From positions 14,323,501 to 14,387,500 of the forward strand of contig NC_085112.1 of NCBI RefSeq assembly GCF_030269925.1: a DNA stretch of 64,000 nucleotides. Reading direction: 5' to 3'. The DNA is from Bombyx mori (Eukaryota; Arthropoda; Insecta; Lepidoptera; Bombycidae). Positions 33,551 to 45,585 of this stretch are shown here, piece after piece; the first letter of the stretch is position 1; the number at the start of each line of letters is the position of its first letter. The notes below the pieces were generated by a model that saw only the letters and a list, made by a program, of their open reading frames with translations, did no database searches and had not been told where the DNA came from. The position numbers and the translations under genes are program-made.

Positions 33551-34401
33551 TATACTGCCACAAGTAAATCCAATTCCATGAAATTCATTCATAGCCACGT
33601 ATTAACTAACTGATCTCGAGTAATGTGTTGATTGAGTATCTTCTAGAAACAAAAAGAATACAAGTCAAGTTCTAAATCTATTTCCATCGATAATATTTGC
33701 CTATCCACAAAAACAACACGGTTGTTTGTCTCGCCTGTTTGTTGATGCCATAAAAGAGTGCGATCGTAATTAATGAAACGTGTCGCAATAAATTCTGAAT
33801 TAAAACAGTTATAGCCATTGTCTGTGAGAGAATCGGGTCAAGGGAATTCCGACTTTGATTATATGAAGCTACCGTTGTAGTGATTTATTATTAAAATATT
33901 AGTTTTGAATTAGTTCATTTGTTTTTCAGTTTTCTCGTGAACTTCTTCAAGAACTATAAAATACTATTTAATGCCATTGATTACAGAATTAAATAATATA
34001 TACGGAATAATACAGAAATAAAAGTAAGGTACTTTTTTTTCGAATTGTAGACTTCAAACTAACGAAAAGATTTTTATTTATTTAACCTCTTCAGGGATTC
34101 GTTTTTTATAGTACAAAAACATTAATTTAATTTAATTTGTGACTTGTTCTGATTTGTTCATTTATATTGAAAAACGACTCAATAAGTAAAAAAAAAGTTA
34201 ACAAAGATAGTGACCATTTAAAAAAAAAGAATCACATCCACACAATATGTACCTGGCCATTTAACGTAATATTAAACATCTAAAGAATTAAAAACAAAAA
34301 CAACAAACCTACACATATATGCCAATTTCTGTGAACAGGCTACAAAACAGTATTTAGCTTAATGTATCTGCATCAATATTAGAACATTTATCATTGAGTC
34401 A

Positions 34402-34829
34402 ATGGCATGTAGAAAGAGCTACGCAAGTAACAAAATATCGGAGACTTCGGCTTCTCCATCTATCAATATTATTACCTCCAACAGTCTTAGATCCATATTT
34501 ACGAGGGTGCTTTTGACAGAAATTGATATATCCGTTCCAGGCACAATAGGATTATGGTTTTTTTTTTTTTTTTTGGGAAACCCTAAACGGTTGTTCGAGC
34601 ATATTTCGATTTAGTTGATTTCTTGTACAGCAATTGTGAACATGGAAATATTTGTAACGTAGGAAACAAGTATATATATTTGAATAGAGGTAAATTTGTA
34701 AGCTTCTTATCCTGGAATTGTCTATACGTTGTGTTGCAAATATGTCTGCTGATTTTCCGACGTTATCTACTGTCAGTTTTCCACCACGGCAAAGATTTCA
34801 GCAGTGACATGAAAGGTGGTCCACAATGA
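34402..34829. other. Unassigned short open frames
   Basis: Two plus-strand frames (34402-34614, 34623-34829) and a minus-strand frame (PIVPGTDISISVKSTL..., about 34410-34550) overlap here. None is recognised. The block lies inside the span a Helitron ending at 34926 might cover. Confidence 0.2.
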
Positions 34830-34926
34830 TTTCCAGACCTCAAACTCGTACTACACCGAATTTCAAAAATCGGTTCATTGGTAACAGATAAATAAAGCCA
34901 CTTTCGTATTCATAATATTAGTATAG
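34830..34926 (-). mobile_element. Helitron 5' end (Hel-L type)
   Basis: On the minus strand it starts TCTATACTAATATTATGAAT, then ACGAAAGTGGCTTTATTTAT and CAATGAACCGATTTTTGAAA, the usual lepidopteran Helitron leader. The 3' end was not located, so its extent leftwards is unknown. Confidence 0.6.
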
Positions 34927-35328
34927 ATAATGGATTATTATTCGTGAATCTAATTCATTCGCAGCTGTCTGAAAACCTTATTCACCCAACCTATTATATG
35001 GAGTGCCGTTTTTTAATATTCATTAATTTATTATATATATTTTAACCATTTTATTAATAAAAGTCAATAACAGATTTCACGCGTACTTTTAAATCGAGCA
35101 TTAAATAAAAAGCACTTTAGTAATTAAGATAATTTATATTCCAGGAATGGCATAACCACAAAAAAATTGTGTTAAACTGTGAACAATTAAAAATAAGTTT
35201 ACATTCATAATGTACTAATATAATTGGACACATGGGTAACAGGACCACTTAGAGCACGTTCGCATATATCAGTAAGAGCTTACATATCAGTTATAATCAA
35301 TTCTAATCCATCAAACGATAACATCCAA

Positions 35329-35583
35329 TTAACTGATCCAATAAAGCCGTAACGAAATTCCATCATAAACCTCTTCCCCGAACTGCAACATCTTCCCAAA
35401 AATTACAAGTAAAACGTAATGAAACTCGTGTGCCAAGGATCTAGCTCCAAGGTCGCAGCCCGTATAATCTCTGGGAGACAACGGTATTTGTGTTGGTGGC
35501 CGGATCGCCATTACAACTCTGGGAAAATTTCCGTGTTTGCGCAGACACGAGAGTTCTCGTTTTGAGGACTTCGGATTAGCCAC
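35329..35583 (-). other. Unassigned 84-codon open frame
   Basis: The frame encodes FPRVVMAIRPPTQIPLSPRD...LGARSLAHEFHYVLL... and is somewhat richer in GC than its surroundings. No known domain is recognised. The HEFHY string is not an HExxH metalloprotease motif. It could be a small gene, an exon or chance. Confidence 0.2.
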
Positions 35584-36067
35584 TCGCTTCGGAGAGTACT
35601 TTATAGTTGAAAGTTACATAAACTGTTTCCAGACTGAGCATGAACTGAGGTGAATTGTGAAGGTGAAGAAAATATTGAAGGATTTAAAGAAAATGCCTTT
35701 GTAGATATATTAATGTCAGTGTAGCAGTAAGCGCAGAATTATGAAACTTTTATTCAGTTTTTAACAATCCTTAAATAAATTATCTCTTCTATTATCTTCT
35801 AGATAGCTAGCTTTATACTGACAAGAAGAAATATAATCTACTTAAAGTTAAGAAGACAGCTTCATCAACTTACATGACTACGTCAAACATACTCAACTGA
35901 TTCACGAAAATTGAATTATACTAGGATACAGATATAGATATGGTATCAGATATACCTAAACGAGTATGAAATAAATTAAGCTAATTATATTATATTATGT
36001 CTGTCTTTTCTGTAACAAATTATTATTTCTTTTATTTTGTTCCGGGCTGTCGATAAATTTGACCAGC

Positions 36068-36160
36068 ACATGCTTTAGGCAGGGGCTTAGCTCTACCCTG
36101 ACATAGCTGACGTCCATGAACCACTCATTACCCAATGGACCGTATGGTGGTAAGGGCAAT
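36068..36160 (+). mobile_element. LINE-D 3' end, decayed
   Basis: CATGCTTTAGGCAGGGGCTTAG, GACGTCCATGAACCACTCAT and GGTAAGGGCAATTAAAAATA. Confidence 0.55.
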
Positions 36161-37524
36161 TAAAAATATATATAAGCTGTGAGCTGTGGCCATTTGTATA
36201 AAAAACATGTATTAACATCAAATACTAAAGCCTTACTGGGAATACTGCTGACACCGTAACCAAAGACTATACCCGTTAAGTGAGCACTTTAGTTGAGTCT
36301 TCTTAAATTACTACTGAAGAAAAAATGCTCACTCAATTAAGAAAAGAATTCTAGTTTCACTATGGAAACTGAGGTTGATTGATTTACGCACGTATCTTTT
36401 AACGCAGGCGATTTGGCTGGTGATCTGACCTACCTTAAGGGCTAGTGTTTCATATTGATGAAATTAGTTATATCGGGTACGTATAGGCGTCATTTGAATA
36501 AAGACGATGTCTGTGTATTCCAAAATGCTCACCAAAAATCTCTCTCTAATATGTGTTGAATAGTGATGTTTGAAACTGATTTTTTTTTAGACTAGTTTCC
36601 TATAGAAATCGATATGTGTAATCTCTAACTATCTTGAGTATATCTGGTTTACTTGTGATTTCATTTCACCATACATTTACATGTCAAAACATCCGTTTGT
36701 TGAAAAGTCCACGCGATTTAACTGTCAAACATTGATTCCACGCGAAAAACCTTTCCCGAAGTGACAACAACAGTTACGTTTCAATTAAATCCGATATCCC
36801 GAACAAATACACAAATGATCAAAATTTTTATAAAACAAACCACGAATTTTGGTGAACACATTACGTACATATATGAGTTTCGACGAATTTCAAAACCGGT
36901 ACGTGTGAGGTATTAGTGACGGCACCGAGCCACAAGCGTGCTCCAAACTCGGAGGTCCCTCTACAAATTCACTCATTTATCAAAGTTTACTTAACGTAGG
37001 CGTATGTTGTAACTAAGCACAATTCTACAGCCCCAGTCTCCCGCCCAAAGAGCTCCCAGTATGAGGCGACCGATATTAAACATGCATTACCCACTAAGAA
37101 TATTCATGAGGCCAAACCACTATGTAAACTGCGCATTGCTTAGGAACACTTCACATTTGTAGCGATAATACGGGGTTTCGGAACTGTTTTGAATACTTGG
37201 TTAGTTCTCAAACAATGATTTACATGATATTTGATAGGTTAGGTTATAATACCGAAATCTTTATGCTAAGGAAAAGGAGACAAAATTGATTAATAAGAAG
37301 CCTTAATTAGACGACATTTATATAATTGGAAGTCATACTTTTGTTTCATTTTAACAATATGGTGATAAATCTTGTTCTCTGGGCTTCTATTCTGGGTTTC
37401 CGTTTGTTTTTTGTTAAACAATTGTTAAACTCAACCACTGTAATCTTTACAACGCTAAGAGAACCCATAATACAACATTTATATGCTAAACCCATTAGTA
37501 ATTAAGACAATACCCTCTATAATA

Positions 37525-37690
37525 TGCTACCCAAGGACGCTGAGTTACTTTGTTCGTGTTGCCCATTGGCTACCTAACAAATTCGACAAACTGGCCATGT
37601 TGAGCAAAGAAGATGGAAATAGGCTTTGTGGTCAATCACCTAGCCGTTGGTGTGGGCAAATAACCGCACTTAACAGCTTCTGATCTCAAT
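37525..37690 (+). mobile_element. LINE C-terminal relic (RTE-like), second copy
   Basis: The frame reads LSYFVRVAHWLPNKFDKLAM, LSKEDGNRLCGQSPSRWCGQ. Compare FFGHVAKKKCDNLEILLIIG...GKRPRGRSPMCWSDQ at 24880-25165. Highly diverged, old. Confidence 0.55.
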
Positions 37691-38584
37691 CCTTTTACTT
37701 TCAACAACCGAAACAACTAGAGGCATTTAACTCAAAGATGGACGAAAATACAAGCTAGTAATGACGACCTTCAGAAATAAAAAATAAGAACAACAAGAAA
37801 AAGGGTTTCAAAATATTACATTAAATTTGTGCGCTTTAGCGCACTTAACTTTAGTTGCAAGTCACCAACTCTAAATTTCGCCCCTACGTCTGCCAAATTT
37901 TATAAGTAAAATAAAAATTTATTCTTCATACTTCCAAAAACATCGGGTTATTAGATATTCGTCGAACGAATAGCCATCAGGGAAAATGTATCGTACGTGA
38001 TCTCTTGTCGAAATCTCTAAGCTGAATGCAAACATAATCGATTCGCTTCTCATGTAGTGTTGAGAGTAAGCGAGACATATAATGATATATCATAAATATC
38101 AGACAATGGTATTTTTTAAGTTCATGGATATTGGTTGTTTTTTGTATGTGTACAGGACATTTAAGTAAATGTTCCCAATCTTTGATTTGCGAACTTTCCT
38201 TAGATTGGTAAACTAAGCCACATTTTTGCCAAGATGGATGCAATCAGCGGATGGTACTTATTTGACTTACCATAATCAAGAATATTACACATTTTTTTCT
38301 TGTTAGTCTAACAAATCTTTCAGGGAAAATGTTTATAGTTTTCTTCGACTGACAAAAAACAAAAATATTATCTTTTGGTTTGTTTATTTACGTTCTGTTT
38401 TACCCACGCGTTGCTAACTCAATTGAGTAGAAACTTTGTACCGTTATTGTTGATGGTTCTAGGAAGGATTCTGGTTTCTGGCGAAATAGGGTGTGCGAGT
38501 TTAAGGAATAAATGTACATCCAATATTTAGTAACATAACATTTTCTTCGATTTTCGTGGACCGTGTAAATAATCTATATATAAA

Positions 38585-38875
38585 TCTATATATATAAAAA
38601 TTAATTGCTGTTCGTTAGTCTCGGTAAAACTCGAGAACGGCTGGACCGATTTAGCTAATTTTGGTCATGAATTATTTGTGGAAGTCCAGAGTAGGTTTAA
38701 AAGGTAGATAAATTAATGAAAATGTTCGGAATTAAATAAAAATAACAATTTTGTTTTTTCTTTGATATGTCGCCCGTCGGACGGATTTTTTTGGTTATTT
38801 TAAGTTTATTTTACACAAAAGCTTAGGTCTTTTATTTATCGACTGAGGCACTACGAAGTCTGCCGGGTCAGCTAG
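38585..38875 (+). mobile_element. Hel-E Helitron, full-length
   Basis: TCTATATATATAAAAATTAA after an A, GCTGTTCGTTAGTCTCGGTA, and end GCCGGGTCAGCTAG before a T. The leader is partly duplicated just upstream (38573-38584). Confidence 0.85.
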
Positions 38876-39589
38876 TTTAAAATAATTTAAACCTTTAGGA
38901 CTGTGACCGTTCGTGACCTCGAACACGGTTTAGTATTAAAAAAATCAAGAATAATGTAAGGACAGCAAAAAAATCGGGATTAAATTGTAAAAGTGGTTTT
39001 AATTATGGCGATTATTGCGGAAACTATTTCACATATATTAAAAGCCTGTTGGATCTTCTATTCGATTTGGACCAATACAAAAGTTGATTGCTTCACCCAA
39101 ACTCCGATTTTAATTCCGTCTTTCATATAGCAAGTAAATAAAACATACACTTTCTATTTATAAAATTTCTTTCTTCCTATTTATTTCTTTCTTTTTCTTT
39201 CATCTTCTGAGTTATATACCACATAATTTACTACATCTGTCCGCCGCAACGCAATAGGGTAATTGTTCTCATTTCTCGCGCTTAAAATAAAACTATATGT
39301 CAAACATACATTCGTCGTCTCTGATACCATCACTTCTCTTCACTCTTACTCAGTCATGCTCCATATCTGTCGTTCAACCATATGTAACGCGCTGGGGTTC
39401 GGGATAAATAAAACTTGCACGGAGGTACAAACTAAAACTCTATTTAAAACTTAGAACACTTTACAATTCGTAATGAAACTCTTCCTCTTCGCTTCTGGTG
39501 ATCCGCTTACTGTTTCGCTTCGAATAGATCCGATTACTAACTGCCTTCGTGTCATCTCTGCAACACTTTTATAGTCGATACGACATCTC

Positions 39590-39780
39590 TACAATTATCG
39601 AGAACATTTCTGATAGGTCGAGTGGTTTCGATATGTGTTTCCGGTATTTGATCATTGATTAACTGATTCATTGTTGTACTTCTCGAGCGTTCCCGATTTA
39701 CTAGTTCTTTGGATATTCGTTTCTGCTATTCGACGATAGATGGCGTTGCTCTTACCGGCGTAACACATACACTGCGTTCC
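39590..39780 (+). repeat. Dispersed repeat shared with 16110-16290
   Basis: ATTATCGAGAACATTTCTGA, GTGTTTCCGGTATTTG, TTGTACTTCTCGAGCGTT and GATAGATGGCGTTGCTCTTA. Upstream (39380-39590), an AATAAA-containing GC-richer stretch may belong to the same element, possibly an LTR-type repeat. Confidence 0.45.
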
Positions 39781-39947
39781 TATAGTCCGTTCACCATATC
39801 GTATTGATATGGGTCCGATATTGACGGATAAGATATGGTCACTTAAATACGGACATGAAAATAAACATAGGTATATTGCGATTATCTTACAATAAGAAGA
39901 TAGAGAAAATTGATGTAAGAAGGTAATCCAAACTACCAGTAAAAAAC

Positions 39948-40381
39948 CTTTTTTTTTTCTTAGGTGGGTAGACGAGGTCACCGCTCACCTGGTTTTAAGT
40001 GGTTACTGGAGCCTATAGACATTACAACGTAAGTGCGCCACCTACCTTGAGATATAAGTTCTAAAGTCTCAAGTATAGTTACAACGGCTGCCCCACCCTT
40101 CAAATCAAAACGCATTACTGCTTCACGGCAGAAATAGGCAGGGTGGTGGTACCTACCCGCGCGGACTCACAAGAGCTCCTACCACCAGTAATTATGCAAA
40201 TTATAATTTTGCTTTTCGTTTGATTTTTATTACTTTCCTTTAGCGTGGAAGTCAATCGTGAACATTTGTTGAGTACGTATTTCATTAGAAAAAATGGTAC
40301 CCGCCTGAGATTCACACCGAACCGGTGCATCGTTCAACACGAATGCACCAAACGTCTTATCCTTTAAGCCACGACGACTTC
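39948..40381 (-). mobile_element. SINE-A, full-length with tRNA-like head
   Basis: Complete from poly-T through the linker (GTAATTATGCAAATTATAAT) to TTATCCTTTAAGCCACGACG. The B box is damaged (GAGATTCACACCGAACC). Confidence 0.9.
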
Positions 40382-41986
40382 AAAATGAAATGAAATAGGC
40401 ACAATATTGAACCAAAAATTGCTGGCGCTTTTAAAATATTGAAAAAATTCATAATGACGTGCGACCTAAGAGGTCAGGTGTGATGCGTTTTGCAAGTTGA
40501 TTTTGCGCCTAGGTTTCTATCGTTAAATAAAAATTAAAAACTGTAAATATGTTTTAAATTATAATCAGAAAGTCTATGGTGTCACCACATTAATTATATT
40601 TAGTTATAGTCACAGAAATAATGTGTAACAAAAATAATTTGAATCAATTTTGGGTGTTTTACCAATTTAAAAAAAAATCCCTTGCTTGTAAGCTGTCTTA
40701 ATCAGGTACATACGAATCTGCAAACCTAAAAATTCCGTAGCAACTATCGTAATAAATAAACAAAAAAACCGGCACATATTATTCATAAAGTACAAAAACT
40801 ACTGACAAACATTGAGCAACACCATCCCGAAACGCAAGCCATTGCAATACCGTTCTAATGTCTTGGAGATAAGAGCGAGGGTCCCGGAGTAGCCAAGCTC
40901 TGGTTATGGTGTTAAGCAGTGATAAATAAGTGAGTCGACATTGAATGATCACAAGGTACATTTGCAAGGGTCTGGACGACCTCGCTCGGATTTGTGTGAC
41001 TTACATAGCGCACAAAATATTGTCTTGTGATATAAAATAGTGACGTTTGTATAAGGCTGATGTCATTTTTGCAGCTGCTGTATAATTTTCTTTTGGATGG
41101 GACACAGTAGAATTGAAATATGAGGTAAATAAAATTTCAAAAAGAGTGCAGAGATCTGATTATAACGAAAGAGGAAGGTTCGTTGTTCTTGCCTGTAACT
41201 GCGACAAATAAAGTGTAATTTCTTGACATACTAAAGCTATAAAATATTCGTGTCTAGCGAGTCTACTTGGAGTAGTATTATGAAAATCTATATCTATATC
41301 TCAGTATATATAGTTTGGGGGGCTTAAACGACAAAGGGAAGATCTTCCACCGAGCGTGTGATATTTGCTCGGTAGACCGACGGTCCGAATGTTGTAGTTC
41401 GGAACTTGTATATATGCAAGCTTATCTTGAAAATGTCGTAAGAGAGATTCCGGCATCTGTCAAATATCTTACGTTGTATGATGGCTACCCAACCGTTCGC
41501 GTGACGGGTTAACTTCATTTCCACAAATCGTCAGTGCACGATCAACAACCGCGACACCCGGGTGCATTCATAATATTAACATTTAATTTATTTTCTCTAT
41601 ATTTTACCAATAAACATTTTTAGGTAACATTATCTTTAACTAACAAACTCACACCGCACCCTACAGTGCGGAAACAATCAGCTAACCATTCTAGGTAAAA
41701 TTGTTGTTAAAGTTTCGTACTACATAAAGCACTTCCATTGAACGTATGCATTCGCTTGGGAGCGTATGTACAATCTTAACGTTCTTGTCGAATATTTGTA
41801 TGCATAGACCATTCATTATTATGTCAACGGTCTGACAATGTTAGTTTTGTAGTTAAAATTATGGCACGTTGTGATGTTTGATGAACATACATAATTGAAT
41901 TATGGCCAGCGTATGCTGTACACACATATTGATTTAAAATATTAAGTAAAACACAAAAATATCATTGCGAAGGTCGACTCTAAATG
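40382..41986. other. Unassigned DNA with a 65-codon open frame
   Basis: At 41315-41512 a frame beginning TTG (not ATG) encodes KIFHRACDICSVDRRSECC... and REIPASVKYLTLYDGYPTVR, preceded by an acceptor-like ATATCTCAG. No product recognised. The rest is featureless. Confidence 0.25.
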
Positions 41987-42237
41987 TTTTTTTATTTTTT
42001 TTTGCTTAGATGGGTGAATGAGGTCATAGGCCACCTGGTGTTAAGTGGTTACTGGAGCCCACAGTGGTTACATCTACAACGTAAAAGCGCCACCCACCTT
42101 AAAATATAAGTTCTAAGATCTCAATATAGTTACAACGGCTGCACCACCCTTCAAACCGAAACGCATTACTGCTTCACGGAAAAAATAGGCAGGGTGGTGG
42201 TACCCACGCGGACTCACAAGAGGTCCTACCACCAGTA
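41987..42237 (-). mobile_element. SINE-A, short form
   Basis: A poly-T start, TTTGCTTAGATGGGTGAATG, and the end GGTCCTACCACCAGTAA. It has a short duplication (CCCACAGTGGTTACATC). Confidence 0.9.
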
Positions 42238-42907
42238 ATAAACTAAAATATATAATAATAAATAAAATAAATTAAATCCATGTATGTGACTTTTTGAAGA
42301 AATTTCAATTGAATTTTCTAATTGAGGTAAAATCAGAAAAAAAACTGCACATCCGTTGAGTCCAGTTTAAATTCAAAATTTCGAACAACGAATCAATGGA
42401 ACGCGCGTATTTCGCTCGGAGAATTTTCGAGAAAGCTCACGGCAATTTACCGTTACGTCACGTCGTTCATCATGATCTGTCTTTCGTAGACGCCGCTACC
42501 GTACCGTTTAGCTAAATGTATCGACGTTGCTCTATAGTCGCTTAGACGTAACGCTTTTTGGGTTTACCTTTTAAAATAAATAACCAACGACACTTTTTGA
42601 TGGTGAAGGAAGAGTATTTATAATGAAGGCATATTCAGACGCGCGTGCTACGAGAAAATTTTCATGGAACAAATTACTTAGAATTAACACTAGTCCCATA
42701 TTCGTACAGCGCGGATATTTTATATTAAATAAGAATAATTTTGATTAGAGAAAAAAAAAAGATGTGTGGTGTCGTGGGACACCGGATAGGAACGAAGTTC
42801 CTTAATATAAAAATATTAATTTTAAGTTCTATTCAAGGTATAAAGAAAATGATTATTCGGGTATACATTTTTTGTTATGATTTTTTTATTGATAAAAATA
42901 AAAATAA

Positions 42908-43120
42908 TCGCAAGGTTCAATCACTCCGCAGTGCAATGGAGCAACCTCGCCCTGGGGGAACCGCCTGCATGACCACCGTATCCCCACGCCAGGTAAGTAT
43001 GATTTAGCAAGAGAAATACGAGAACGTCTATCAACTGTGTAACATCTCGTCACCGCGATTCAGGAATTGTTGAATGTACGTGCAGCGAAATCTGTTGATA
43101 ACAAACTAAATAGAAAAATC
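42908..43120 (+). repeat. Exon-like cassette, copy 2
   Basis: Same unit as 9120-9325. The frame reads RKVQSLRSAMEQPRPGGTAC then MTTVSPRQ, ending at CAG|GTAAGT (42993-42998). It lies between the long inverted arms. Confidence 0.65.
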
Positions 43121-43121
43121 T

Positions 43122-43251
43122 TACGTTACGGACGTTTTTTCCCGATTAGGGTACCCACCTCCCGATTAGGGAGCTTCGTTCCAAAAAACGCTTAAATAGT
43201 TAACCGAATCAACAATTATTATTTTTTTGGAACGAAAACGTCCGTAACGTA
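43122..43251 (+). mobile_element. Small nested hairpin MITE
   Basis: TACGTTACGGACGTTTT at 43122-43138 is matched by AAAACGTCCGTAACGTA at 43235-43251. Inside, CTTCGTTCCAAAAAA pairs with TTTTTTTGGAACGAA, and CCCGATTAGGG occurs twice (about 20 bp apart). TA at both ends suggests TA-target insertion. Confidence 0.7.
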
Positions 43252-43561
43252 CGGTTTTTATTATTTATCTATAGTCTTTGTATGATGACTATACAGTGTC
43301 TAGTGTGAAATTATTATTCATATAAATAGCTGTTTCTTTGTATATTATTATTATATATATTTAAAAATCATTGTGAATAAAATAAAGTTGATAACTTTGT
43401 AAAGTAGTTTTTTTATTATTTTCATCAATAAAAAAATCATAATAAAAAATTTATACCCGAATAATTATTTTCTTTATACTTCGAATAGAACTTAAAATTA
43501 ATATTTTTATAATACGGCACTTCGTTCCTATCCAGTGTTATAATCCACGACGAAATATATG

Positions 43562-43693
43562 TTCTTAGTTCTCATTATAGTTACAACGGCTAACCCACCC
43601 TTCAAACCGAAATGCATTACTGCTTCACGGCAGAAATAGACAGGGTGGTGGTACCTACCCGCGCGGACTCACAAGAGGTCCTACCCCCAGTAA
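43562..43693 (-). mobile_element. SINE-A, tail-truncated
   Basis: TTCTTAGTTCTCATTATAGT to GGTCCTACCCCCAGTAA. It ends at the common short-form boundary. The 114-codon frame from 43612 starts in this SINE and is probably fortuitous. Confidence 0.85.
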
Positions 43694-44044
43694 GGAAGAA
43701 GTTTCTAGAAGGAGTTGGTGCCAAAACAACCATTTGGAGTGGTTTATTTCACGCGGGCATGTCTCGAATATTGTGTCTCGAATTTACCTACGAGCCAAGT
43801 AGCAATATAAATAATGCTTGCATTCATATTTCTGTGCTGCAATTTTCTCGAGTTAACAAGAGAAGTTTAGTCGGTGATACCGGGGGAACACTTAGTGAAG
43901 ATATCAATCTTGTACGATGCACAGTGGGTTTTATAATAAAAATGGAGACACTTTGAATAATTGAGTTTAGGAATTTACTCGTAATATTAGAGTGGTAAGT
44001 AGTGGGAGCATAGAAATACAGAGTTCGTTAGTAGAGTTCGGTAG

Positions 44045-44307
44045 AGCTGTTCGTTAGTCTCGCTAAAACTCGAGAACGGCTGGACCGGTTTGGCTAATTT
44101 TGGTCTTGAATTATTTCTGGAAGTCCAGAGAAGGTTTAAAATGTTTGATAAATATGAATATGCTCGGAATTAAATAAAAATAACAATTTTGTTTTTCCTT
44201 TGATATGTCGGACGGATTCCTTTTGTTTGTTTTAAGTTTATTTTATACAAAAGTTTAGGTATTTTATTTATCGATTGAGGCACTACGAAATCTGCTGGGT
44301 CAACTAG
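44045..44307 (+). mobile_element. Hel-E Helitron, 5'-truncated
   Basis: Starts at GAGCTGTTCGTTAGTCTCGC and ends GCTGGGTCAACTAG before T. Confidence 0.85.
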
Positions 44308-44349
44308 TCATAAATATATTTCTATGTCATAATTGGCGTATTCAGGCTT

Positions 44350-44555
44350 AGTTCGGTGAAAGAGCTCATGTTCCAGCAGGAGTTAAGTGGTTAATGGAGC
44401 CCATAGACATCTACAAAGTAAATTACACCACCAACCTTGAGACCAGAGTTCTAAGGTCTCAGTTTGGATAGTACAACGGCTTCTCTTCAAGCCGAAACGC
44501 ATTAGTTCTTCACGGCAGAAATAGGCAGAGTGGTGATACCTGCACGTACAGTAAT
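44350..44555 (-). mobile_element. SINE-A, diverged copy
   Basis: GGAGCCCATAGACATCTACA, AGTTCTAAGGTCTCAGTTTG and GCAGAAATAGGCAGAGTGGT. Confidence 0.75.
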
Positions 44556-44604
44556 AAATTAAACTTGCTTACAGCACCTTTAAGCAACATAGTGCTTTAT
44601 TAGT

Positions 44605-44705
44605 CTGGCCACCTCGGGACAGGAGTTCTGATGTCAGTTTTATAGTACTGCCATTAAAACTGGAAAGCATTACTTTCACAGCAGAAATAGGGAGTGTGGT
44701 GCGGG
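44605..44705 (-). mobile_element. SINE-A, decayed fragment
   Basis: GGCCACCTCGGGACAGGAGT, AAGCATTACTTTCACAGCAG and AAATAGGGAGTGTGGTG. Confidence 0.5.
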
Positions 44706-44786
44706 ATTCAATAGTTACAGCATTGGCATCCGATTAAAATATTTTTAAAAGTGTTTTATCTTACCTTTTACCGTTAAACGAGCAAT

Positions 44787-45046
44787 TCTTGTATATATAT
44801 AATCTGAATCTCGGAAATGGCTCCAACGATTTTCATAAAATTTAGTATACAGGGGATTTCGGGGGCGAAAAATCGATCTAGCTACGACTTATTTACAGAA
44901 AATGTTGTTTTATTCGTGTTTTCAATAATCAACTCTTTCCGACATCTATTGGCGAATAACAATACTATTTTTCTTAATTGAGGGCAACCAACCGCTTTAA
45001 AGACACCACAAGATGGCGCTATAAAAAAAAATCGGTCATCATCTAG
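44787..45046 (+). mobile_element. Helitron, third leader type
   Basis: TATATATATAATCTGAATCT, GGAAATGGCTCCAACGATTT, AGATGGCGCTATAAAAAA and end GGTCATCATCTAG before T. This leader and tail are common in Lepidoptera. Confidence 0.75.
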
Positions 45047-45484
45047 TTACTGCTTATTTTGGAACATCGAACCCACAGTGTGTACTAGAAGCTACCGAGT
45101 CTCTGAAAGTCACTTGCGTGTTATTGCGAGCTCCTCTCTCGAACGTACGCTCTGCACTCTACAACGCAAATGATATGAGTTTGCGGGACCTTAGTGCACT
45201 TTATGAAAGTGCATATTATGGGCTCCGTGTTCCTTAAATTACGCTTGAAGTTTGCAGTAACTATTTCGTAATCACTTAACTTAACTAACGAAAGCTCTAG
45301 GAATTTCCATGTGTTGGGATTAAAAGCTTTGAGTATTAAATTATTGGAATAAGAATTTTTTTATTAGTTTATAAATAACCAATCGGCCAGGTTTCTAGCG
45401 AAATTGATTTTCAGGAATTTATATATAAATCAATTAGATGTTTCGACCAGATTTGCTCAACACTCAACACCAAGCTACAGGATG

Positions 45485-45585
45485 CTCTCCATGCCGCCAA
45501 GGACAGAGATAGAGGAGTACCATCGAGGAGATACTAAGCTCTCATCAGGGAATTACAGCCTTCGGTAGTGAGGAAAACAAATGTA
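45485..45585 (+). mobile_element. Possible LINE C-terminal relic
   Basis: A frame reading KLQDALHAAKDRDRG then ELQPSVVRKTN resembles the A-x-DR...W motif at the end of RTE-like ORFs. Very short. Confidence 0.3.

Larger units (their letters stand above)
42780..43537 (+). mobile_element. Long-inverted-repeat element carrying an exon-like cassette
   Basis: CACCGGATAGGAACGAAGTT...GATTTTTTTATTGAT (42780-42896) is the inverted copy of 43423-43537 (ending ACTTCGTTCCTATCCAGTG) at roughly 90% by eye. The 758-bp element contains the cassette at 42908-43120 and a small nested hairpin element at 43122-43251. No transposase. The 88-codon frame at 42741-43007 runs from the left arm into the cassette. Confidence 0.75.

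Noticed and set aside
35329..35583. HEFHY string as a zinc protease motif
   Set aside because: Histidine spacing does not fit HExxH.
43612..43956. 114-codon plus-strand frame
   Set aside because: Its first 27 codons are SINE-A sequence and the remainder has no recognised domain or splice signals. Kept out for lack of support.
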